Source: Bugula neritina (lineage: Eukaryota; Bryozoa; Gymnolaemata; Cheilostomatida; Bugulidae). From it: DNA of 64,000 nt. The notes under the pieces were generated by a model. The model was not told the DNA's origin, did no database searches, and was given only the letters and a program-made list of their open reading frames with translations. The stretch covers positions 16,931,633 to 16,995,632 of the forward strand of contig OZ037769.1 in the NCBI GenBank assembly GCA_964035545.1, in the 5' to 3' direction. This document shows positions 57,501 through 64,000 of the stretch, piece after piece (the stretch's first letter is position 1; each line of letters opens with the position of its first letter). The position numbers and the translations under genes were made by a program.

Positions 57501-58240
57501 GACAATAATAAACATTTACCAGAGGAAATGTAGATGCTTACAAGCAAACTATTTTAAATATACTGAAACTGTAGAAATATACTGAAACTGTAGAAATATA
57601 CTGAAACTGTAGAAATACTGGAACTGTAGAAATACTGGAACTGTAGAAAGAGGGGTTGGGTTGGTAGAATGTGATGAGTAATGGCTAGGCTGTTTTTCAA
57701 GTGATATCAAACTAAGGTGAAGGTGAGGTCTGCCAACACCAACATACTACTCTATAGTCATTAATTCACACTGGAGTCTTGAGGTGCGAGTTATGTGTGA
57801 TTTTGGCAGCTTTAGAAAGTACTTTGCCCGACACTCAACTTTTCCTAATTAGCATGATTACCCCTTCCTTGCTGAACACTCTCCACCCCCTCTCTCTCCT
57901 TGACACTTCCTCCACCCACCCCCTCCCGTGCACACACTCTCCATCCTCCTTCCTTGACACTCTCGCCACCCCCTCCTTTTTTCATACTTTCTCCACCCCT
58001 CTGCACACTCCAAAACAAGAAGTAATGCGACAAAACCCCCAAAGTTGAAAAATCTCCCTTGTCACTATCATAGACAAGACATCACTACCAGTGTTACTTA
58101 TTATTAATTTCAGAGCACATAAAACAAATAGTATTTAGACTAGTGTACTCACAATCTTTCTTTTCTGCCATATTGCTCTTGTACTTGCTGCTAGAGCGAC
58201 CAGCTGAGTTTCCACTTGCACAATTCAGTGAGTTTCCCAT
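47861..58240 (-). CDS. Myristoylated CARD-LRR protein lacking NACHT
   Basis: Eight exons: 58240-58153, 52716-52484, 52303-52081, 51751-51588, 51357-51115, 50697-50561, 50110-49414, 48574-47861. The CDS is 2499 bp for 832 residues, with all phases closing. Order: N-myristoylation start MGNSLNC (Gly2, Ser, plus Cys7 as a possible palmitoylation site), a disordered Ser/Pro-rich region about 30-315, an acidic segment (ISEAEEDADDLYQNLYAARM) 330-362, a death-fold domain about 365-450 that I read as CARD, then ribonuclease-inhibitor-type leucine-rich repeats about 500-800. There is no P-loop or NACHT/NB-ARC between CARD and LRR, unlike NOD1/NLR proteins. It probably acts at a membrane as an adaptor or regulator of CARD signalling. 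That is inferred from architecture; I know no named orthologue. Intron 1 is 5.4 kb, so the join of exon 1 to exon 2 is the weakest link, although phase and sense agree (GAT T/GT AAA). Confidence 0.75.
49414..50110 (-). CDS. CARD-LRR exon 7: CARD and first leucine-rich repeats
   Basis: Residues 363-595. The death-fold part shows the six-helix CARD spacing: LSQDVLVDRLKPDRVWECF, then VNEAEMEALNL (helix 3 acidic start), SSQLIVDRILEHGDGWFDRL and LISNLLETL. LRRs start around NVISQLNLGKNRLSSKGISK and CLEKLNLRLNPIENEGFDIL, which follow the LxxLxLxxNxIxxxG pattern of the RI-like subfamily used by NLR proteins. Confidence 0.75.
50717..50815. repeat. 23-bp minisatellite beside CARD-LRR exon 6 acceptor
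   Basis: Four copies of actcgtgctaaactgctgta plus ggt. On the sense strand each unit contains ctacagcag, resembling a 3' splice site. It ends about 20 bases from the real acceptor at 50698-50700. Confidence 0.9.
51115..52716 (-). CDS. CARD-LRR exons 2-5: proline-rich disordered linker
   Basis: Four exons rich in Ser, Pro, Lys and Arg. Candidate SH3-binding PxxP motifs include SPKLPPKPSHLSLPR, KKGPKKPPRNYSY and FPLPPLPPDMPP. Basic/Ser clusters (RQRRFSRRSLNES) resemble kinase or 14-3-3 sites. Exon 3 contains a coding tandem repeat: SPIAATSC, SPIAATSS, SPITATIS, from a 24-bp DNA repeat at 52216-52290. Confidence 0.7.
51896..51985. repeat. GATAC-rich tandem tract in CARD-LRR intron
   Basis: Repeated gatacgatac and atgatatgat strings in the intron between exons 3 and 4. 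Confidence 0.7.
55545..55748. repeat. About 34-bp minisatellite
   Basis: Units of the form cacaggctgtacagctactc plus ctagtatacagtat, five to six copies with truncated ones, in CARD-LRR intron 1. Confidence 0.85.
57133..57390. repeat. ACTAGT-centred 12-bp minisatellite
   Basis: About 20 units such as ctatcactagta and ctctcactagta, each containing the palindrome ACTAGT. The same palindrome is the core of the 11101-11213 array and of the NPEPPS 23-bp array. Confidence 0.9.
57555..57648. repeat. 16-19-bp minisatellite
   Basis: Five units of aaatatactgaaactgtag, the last two shortened to aaatactggaactgtag. Confidence 0.85.
57868..58012. repeat. Pyrimidine-rich tract with C4-C5 runs
   Basis: Loosely repeated ttgacactctccaccccctc units. 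On the sense (minus) strand this is a G-rich purine tract about 140 bases downstream of the exon 1 donor of the CARD-LRR gene. Open frames here are compositional. Confidence 0.7.
58153..58240 (-). CDS. CARD-LRR exon 1: N-myristoylation signal
   Basis: Encodes MGNSLNCASGNSAGRSSSKY and nine more residues. Gly2, small/polar residues at positions 3-6 including Asn3 and Ser4, and a following Ser/Lys-rich stretch fit the N-myristoyltransferase consensus. The exon ends phase 1 at a strong donor (GATT/gtgagt). Its link to exon 2 across 5.4 kb is inferred from phase. Confidence 0.6.
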
Positions 58241-58499
58241 TGTTTGAAGAGGAGTCTTAAGACATGGGAAATTCAGTTGCAATATTCAGAGTGAGTGAGT
58301 GTGACTCACTTAGAACTACACTGACTAGTTACAAGAATATTGATTCCAGTCAGTTGATATTCTTGAAATAAATTACTTTTCAGAGTTGGAATGCTGCGCT
58401 ATTAGTCATTAGTTTAATCCGGCAGCTTATTCTCTGGCAGCAGTAACAGGTTCTAGCGATAAATCCTTGTAAACGGCTTGGGTGTAATACTAGTTTATA

Positions 58500-58620
58500 T
58501 TATTATTATTGTAGATGCAACGCACGCCTCGCAATCATAATCACCGACTCTTTCGTCGTCTGCAGAGCAATCTTAGCGCCTACAACAAAGGATGCGTGAT
58601 GCATACGTGCATAATGATTA
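58500..58620 (-). promoter_or_regulatory. Candidate promoter of the CARD-LRR gene
   Basis: CpG-richer stretch (caacgcacgcctcgcaatc, ctctttcgtcgtctgcag) 260-380 bases upstream of the CARD-LRR start, against an AT-rich background. No TATA box or initiator is claimed. Confidence 0.3.
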
Positions 58621-60464
58621 TATTGTTATTACTTTGACTCTAAAAATAATGCCACACAAGAAAAGGCAAACTATGGAATTATACCATAACAATGCGACCA
58701 CAATTAGGCCATTTAAATTAATTGTATTTGTTCAATGTTTGATAGAAAGGGGAGAGAACAATGGTCATACAGCTTTTTATACCAAAATGGTTATTGTATT
58801 TCAAATTGTAATTAAAACGAATGCTAATAACAACCATAATGCTAAAGCAACGTTCAAAATTTTAACATAAAGGTACTTACTTTTGTAGCTCGTTGAAAAT
58901 TCTTGTAAATCTTGTCTTCTAGTAAAAATTTCAAAGGATAAGTATTTGGCGTAGATCTTACAACTGCTAGTCGCATAAATGAATGTGTAGGTATTTGATC
59001 ATATTATTGTAATGTTTTGATCGTTGATCAACACGTGTTTGGGTCGTTGTAGATTGGTTAACTGATATCACGTGACCATAACAAATACTTGGCTATGATA
59101 ATTATGATACGCTACAAGACACTATTAATATTAATACAGCAAATGACTCACGCACGAGGACATATAAATCATGCATGATCAAATTATTATTTTATATTAG
59201 AAGCACTATTTATAGTGTAATATCGTAATAGTCTAATTGAGGGCGGTTGCAACACGAAATATAATATCTTCAACAGATCAGGGATTGTGCACTGCAGTGC
59301 GTCGAGCCTTGCAATTTACTTAGCAAGCAAAAATAAAACATATTTTAATTATGCATCTTGAAAACAATGACAATGTGGTTGTTTTGTAATATATAATTAC
59401 ATAAACAAACTTATGCAGCTGGTTATGGATTGACTGCATTTTGATAGTGCAAAGATATTAAATATTTATTCTATTATATTATGCTTGCTATTACATGCTG
59501 CATAACATTTAGCATGTATGCTATATACTACATTTTTGTATGTGTTGGAAGTACTTTATGTATAAATATTACATCAATTATACACAGTATCAGAGTATAC
59601 ACAACTCCAAAATTTATAGATAAGTTAAAATTCATTTGGGTAATGATATTATTGTAACTAATATTGAAGGGGAAAATACTTATGTATTGAATTGGTTTTG
59701 CTTCTATTGCTGTAATTTTATAGTTACACTCAAAATTCACATACTTACAACTCTAACTATAGTTCATTAGCACAAACTAGGCTTTAATAATATTATATAC
59801 ACATCCTATCTTCTTGGTAAAAGTTTATATGCTATAAATGCAGTTGCAGCAATTTGCGCTTTTTCCATTATAACATATAATGAGATTTACACATTTAATA
59901 TTATATAGAACATATATTATAATAGAATGCATATTATTACATATATCCTATTATTTCCTGATGAAAGTTGTGCACCAAACAGCAGATGACATGATAATAT
60001 GGGTGTCATCAAAACTATAGCGTATCCAGAGTTAGGTGCAGTGTAGACTGAGTGTGCCAGTATCGTATATTACTTGACTTTATACACAAGTGTAAATGTG
60101 GTAACGCAGTACATTATCATATAGAACTAAGGCTAAAGGTTAAACCATTTGCTTGTGATGATACTATACCAGCAGATGTGTTACTTCGGTTCAACTAAGT
60201 ACCACCAAACTATTAATTTAACATTTTTGTGTCTTGTAGTTTTTAAAATGAATACTTGTACATTTTACATGCTTTACACAATTTATATATAATACACGCC
60301 CACATTATCTAGTGCAGTGTTTAGTCACAGTACCCTGTGATGTGTTAAGTGGGAGTTGATACGTGGTAACGCTATTTATTGCTATTACATGGTATAAATG
60401 TGCTTTATATATTAACATGTATTGTAATAAATCATCACAGCTCTGTTATTCCATGGGTGTATTT

Positions 60465-60590
60465 GTGTAATATCAGGAGTGTAATATTAGGAGTGTAATA
60501 CCAGGAGTGTAATACCAGGGGTGTGATACCAAGGGTGTAATACCAAGGGTGTAATACCAGAGGTGTGATACCAGGGGTGTAGGTGGAGTG
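60465..60590. repeat. 15-16-bp minisatellite
   Basis: About eight copies of gtgtaataccaggag and variants (taccaagg, taccagagg). It looks like the ancestral or eroded edge of the larger array to its right. Confidence 0.85.
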
Positions 60591-60689
60591 TAGGCCGTAG
60601 CACTATAAGGGCATAGTTGTCATAATACCAGTGCAGTATAGCTGCCGCAATACAAGAGGTGTAAATGCTAGTACTAAGGGCTTAGTTGT

Positions 60690-61548
60690 TGTACTACCAG
60701 GGGTTTAGTTATGTGTTATTAGGGGTGTATAGCTGTGTAATACAAGGGGGTGTAATGGTGTGATATCAGGGGTGTAGAGTATAGTTGTATAGTTGTGTGA
60801 TACAAGGGGGTGTAATGATGTGATATCAGGGGTGTAGAGTATAGTTGTAGAGTTGTGTGTTACAAGGAGTGCAATGGTGTGATATCAGGGTGTATAGTAT
60901 AGTTGTATAGTTGTGTAATACAAGGGGGTGTAATGGTGTGATATCAGGGGTGTAGAGTATAGTTGTATAGTTGTGTGATACAAGGGGGTTTAATGGTGTG
61001 ATATCATGGGTGTAGAGTATAGTTGTATAGTTGTGTGATACAAGGGGGTGTAATGATGTGATATCAGGGGTGTAGAGTATAGTTGTAGAGTTGTGTGTTA
61101 CAAGGAGTGCAATGGTGTGATATCAGGGTGTATAGTATAGTTGTATAGTTGTGTAATACAAGGGGGTGTAATGGTGTGATATCAGGGGTGTAGAGTATAG
61201 TTGTAGAGTTGTGTGTTACAAGGAGTGCAATGGTGTGATATCAGGGTGTATAGTATAGTTGTATAGTTGTGTAATACAAGGGGGTGTAATGGTGTGATAT
61301 CAGGGGTGTAGAGTATAGTTGTATAGTTGTGTGATACAAGGGGGTGTAATGGTGTGATATCAGGGGTGTAGAGTATAGTTGTATAGTTGTGTGATACAAG
61401 GGGGTGTAATGATGTGATATCAGGGGTGCAGAGTATAGTTGTAGAGTTGTGTGTTACAAGGAGTGCAATGGTGTGATATCAGGGTGTATAGTATAGTTGT
61501 AGAGTTGTGTGATACAAGGGGTGTAATGATGTGATATCAGGGGGGAGG
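60690..61548. repeat. 60-bp minisatellite with higher-order structure
   Basis: About 14 units of roughly 60 bp (tgtgatatcaggggtgtaga plus gtatagttgtatagttgtgt plus gatacaagggggtgtaatgg). Two unit classes exist. Class B, with gttacaaggagtgcaat, recurs near 60855, 61093, 61211 and 61449, spaced 238, 118 and 238 bp, showing block-wise amplification. Confidence 0.95.
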
Positions 61549-61805
61549 GTTAGATAGAATCATATAAACTGTACATGAGGAACTACAATGAGTAAGAGTT
61601 GAATTATAATAACCATATTATTTTCATAAAATATTTTCATGCTAACTTATATAGTTGGGAAATTTAATCTAATTTATTTGGTTGGAAGCCAATGAATGAT
61701 AAATTGTTGGCAAGTTTTAAATTTAATAGCTTTTGTAAAATATGTTATATGAGGATGTAATTTTATATGTGCAGATGGCACCTCTGAACCACTCTCTACT
61801 CCTTC

Positions 61806-61866
61806 CCCCCCACACACACACGCACGCACGCACGCACGCACACACGCACACACACACACACACACA
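61806..61866. repeat. (CA)n/(CG)-containing alternating tract
   Basis: Alternating purine-pyrimidine run of CACA and CGCA units, preceded by C8. Such tracts favour Z-DNA. Confidence 0.9.
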
Positions 61867-63045
61867 ATAGGGCAAAACGGATGCTCATGGCAGCTGAAGC
61901 ATTTCTAAAATTACCAAAAGTTACAGGATATATCTAAACTTTTTTTACAAAGCAAAAAATATAAGATGTTGTTTATTTTTGAAGTAGATGGCTAGACATG
62001 TATTTGTTTACTAAGTTGCAGTTTGAACTCGCCATTTCTGATTGCAACTGTGTTTCCTCTGAAAGGATACATGGGAACACATGAGGCTGGGATATCCATT
62101 TGTTGTGTTATTCAGGCGTAAGTCAGCTTCTGTAATACATTCCTGAATAAATACAAGATGGCAACTTGCCAATTTTTCAAAATATGACATCCATCAGGCT
62201 AACAAATCTAGAGTTATTTTGTATGGTTTGCTATAATTTATAAATAGACAATAGCTGCATGTGACTATAAACTTTATAATAAACATGTTTCCTAATATAG
62301 CATAGAACCTGATATGTGTATATTGATGTGTCCATAATTTGTTACGCAACGAATATTATATTAATATATACTATATTCTACAATATGGTAACTATATAGC
62401 TTTAACTACAATTTTTTTAATTGATGTTATATTTTCTAATTGATCGAACTGATGCATTTAGATGATGATGAATTTGCAATTAATGGGTATATTAGCTCTT
62501 TGAAATTATTTCAACAACTAGTTATGTAAAAATCAACTGTAATATGCATTATAATAATATAATATTATTAGGCTTCTTTATTCCAGATATGTGTATAATT
62601 AGTAGTTGTCCCATCATGGAGATACTCTTGGCCACGCGCAATGAATTAAAACTGAAGCTGTATTTCAGTGTTTACGAGTAATAACTCTAATTCAATAATG
62701 ACAAGTTTGCTTTTTATTAAAAAAGAAAACTCTGTAATTATTTCAACCGTGAACGACCATGGCACTTAGGAGACGATAACTCTAAATATACCCTTTTTTG
62801 AATTAGCCTATATTTATGTATTTTAGAATGTAGTATTATTGCGATGCAGCTGATTATATAGTTTTTGGTCCGTGAAACAGACTACTTTACGTGGCTGTGT
62901 AAAGGTCAAGGCTCACTTGAAAAATTTTGTTTCTTGACAACTCATTCTTCCAAGTGGTTGTGTAGCGGACACTTATTTTATTTTCCTAACGCTATTCGCT
63001 AAGAATTGCTTTCAGTATAATAACTGTTTAATAAATACATATAAA

Positions 63046-63990
63046 ATGAACTCTTCATTATATTCTTTGGCCGTTTGTGCTGCTTTAATCAGTGTTATTG
63101 GTAAGTACTAGACTACTAGCTATCAACTCCAAGATAAAGACTAACTCTAAAACTAAGAGTTACTCACTTACTGACAGTGACTCTGAGTATATAACGCATA
63201 ACCAAGCTATTGTTGGAATTAAACTCAAGCATTTACACCAATAGTTATTAGTTAAGCTTGTAGTTACCCCAAGTTGAGGTCTGATCACTCTCTATTTTTG
63301 TTTTGTTTGAAAGATTTAGATTAAGATTTTAATTTGCCCGTAGTCGCACCGGTGGCGGTACTCGAATTGAATTTTCAAGTTATATAATTAAATAAAAGTA
63401 CAAGTACAGAATACTATTTGTATTAAACTAGTAGACTGACATATATTGATATTCTTTCAAAAGATATAAAATTGTAATGCCAGCAACTAAACATTTTGAT
63501 GAAGTTGTGATAAGTCATGAACTGCTAAATGCTATGTGATATAATTATATGATGATATGTAATTATTATTAGCTATGCAATAGCTATAGTCTAAAGACAG
63601 CATAGAAATACAATTATAATGGATTATTTACCTATTTTTTTATATTTATTACAATTTAAATTGATAACCTCAAGTTTTAAAAGAAAGGTGTTTTTACTGG
63701 ATTTTGTGTCAATGAGTTTGGTCATGTAAACAGTTTTTAAAACGCATCAATACGAATATGTGCTGAAAAATATTACTGTCATAATAACCTTTGGCCTGCA
63801 AAGTGTATTTATAAACCTTTATTGAGTTTTTGATATAATTATAATACAACGTATTGTCAAGCTTCTGTGAGTGGTCTTTAATGTTACAGCTGCTAGCAGT
63901 GTCACCTCTAGCTCATACACAACCAGTGACGATGCCTCATCCAGACGCACACTGTTTATCTCAACGTTTGAGTTCACAGGAGAACAGCCC
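63046..63990 (+). CDS. 5' end of an unrecognised secreted protein
   Basis: Exon 1 (63046-63100) encodes MNSSLYSLAVCAALISVI and ends phase 1 at GTTATTG/gtaagt. Exon 2 starts at 63890 after aatgttacag and restores the frame as Ala. It reads ASSVTSSSYTTSDDASSRRT, then LFISTFEFTGEQP, with a donor CCC/gtgagt at 63990-63991 close to the window edge. The N-terminus is a good signal peptide with probable cleavage around VIA-ASS. The mature start is Ser/Thr-rich. Too little is present to name a family. Exon 2's end is uncertain because it lies ten bases from the edge. Confidence 0.55.
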
Positions 63991-64000
63991 GTGAGTGTCA

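Larger units (their letters stand above)
52717..58152. other. CARD-LRR intron 1, no gene seen
   Basis: A 5.4-kb intron holding several tandem arrays and no supported exon. A locally CpG-richer stretch at about 53700-53860 could be an internal promoter or alternative first exon, but no open frame with splice consensus was found there. Confidence 0.5.
58241..63045. other. Divergent interval between CARD-LRR and the right-edge gene
   Basis: 4.8 kb. Apart from the candidate promoter and the minisatellites at 60465-61548 I see AT-rich DNA only. A 92-codon plus-strand frame at 58592-58870 has no recognisable motif and an ordinary AT-rich composition, so it is left out. Confidence 0.5.

Noticed and set aside
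58592-58870. 92-codon plus-strand frame
   Set aside because: AT-rich composition, no motif, and no support beyond being open.

Overview
This window is animal nuclear DNA. It is AT-rich, with spliced genes, GT/AG introns, and abundant minisatellites and microsatellites. The gene set points to a metazoan: a collagen XV/XVIII-type (multiplexin) collagen, a CARD-LRR protein, puromycin-sensitive aminopeptidase and a prenyltransferase beta subunit. Modest intron sizes and high AT suggest a marine invertebrate, perhaps a sponge or other early-branching animal, but the sequence alone does not fix the lineage. Exon models were read by hand from splice consensus, reading-frame phase and family conservation. 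Phases close across every junction in the four complete spliced or single-exon gene models and in the partial collagen.

Layout, left to right. (1) Minus strand, 21937 down to 764 and off the left edge: a 25-exon collagen made of a signal peptide, thyroglobulin type-1 domain, TSPN/laminin-G domain, Ser/Thr-rich mucin-like exon, interrupted Gly-X-Y domains and a collagen XV/XVIII-type trimerisation domain. Any endostatin module would lie outside the window. (2) 21938-32425: about 10 kb with no gene I can support, only repeats and AT-rich DNA. (3) Minus, 33415-32426: an intronless SLC35D-type nucleotide-sugar transporter. (4) Plus, 35298-43213: puromycin-sensitive aminopeptidase (NPEPPS, M1 family) in 19 constitutive exons plus one duplicated exon that looks mutually exclusive. 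(5) Minus, 45146-43697: geranylgeranyltransferase type I beta (PGGT1B), convergent with NPEPPS, stop codons under 0.5 kb apart. (6) Minus, 58240-47861: an 832-residue protein with an N-myristoylation start, proline-rich linker, CARD and ribonuclease-inhibitor-like LRRs, but no NACHT. (7) Plus, 63046 to the right edge: the first two exons of an unrecognised secreted protein.

The genes do not form a pathway. The collagen and the right-edge protein are secretory or extracellular; the transporter supplies nucleotide sugars to the Golgi/ER, the kind used for proteoglycans (collagens XV/XVIII are proteoglycans in vertebrates, so the link is only thematic). NPEPPS and PGGT1B are housekeeping. The CARD-LRR protein looks like a membrane-tethered innate-immune or death-fold adaptor.

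Two observations stand out. First, NPEPPS exon 4 has a diverged tandem copy only 51 bp downstream, with identical phases. Swapping it in would replace the glutamate that in M1 enzymes binds the substrate's N-terminus. Second, many minisatellites sit directly on splice junctions and their units contain splice-site sequence. The clearest is NPEPPS intron 11, about 1.07 kb, made of roughly 64 copies of its own 5' splice site.
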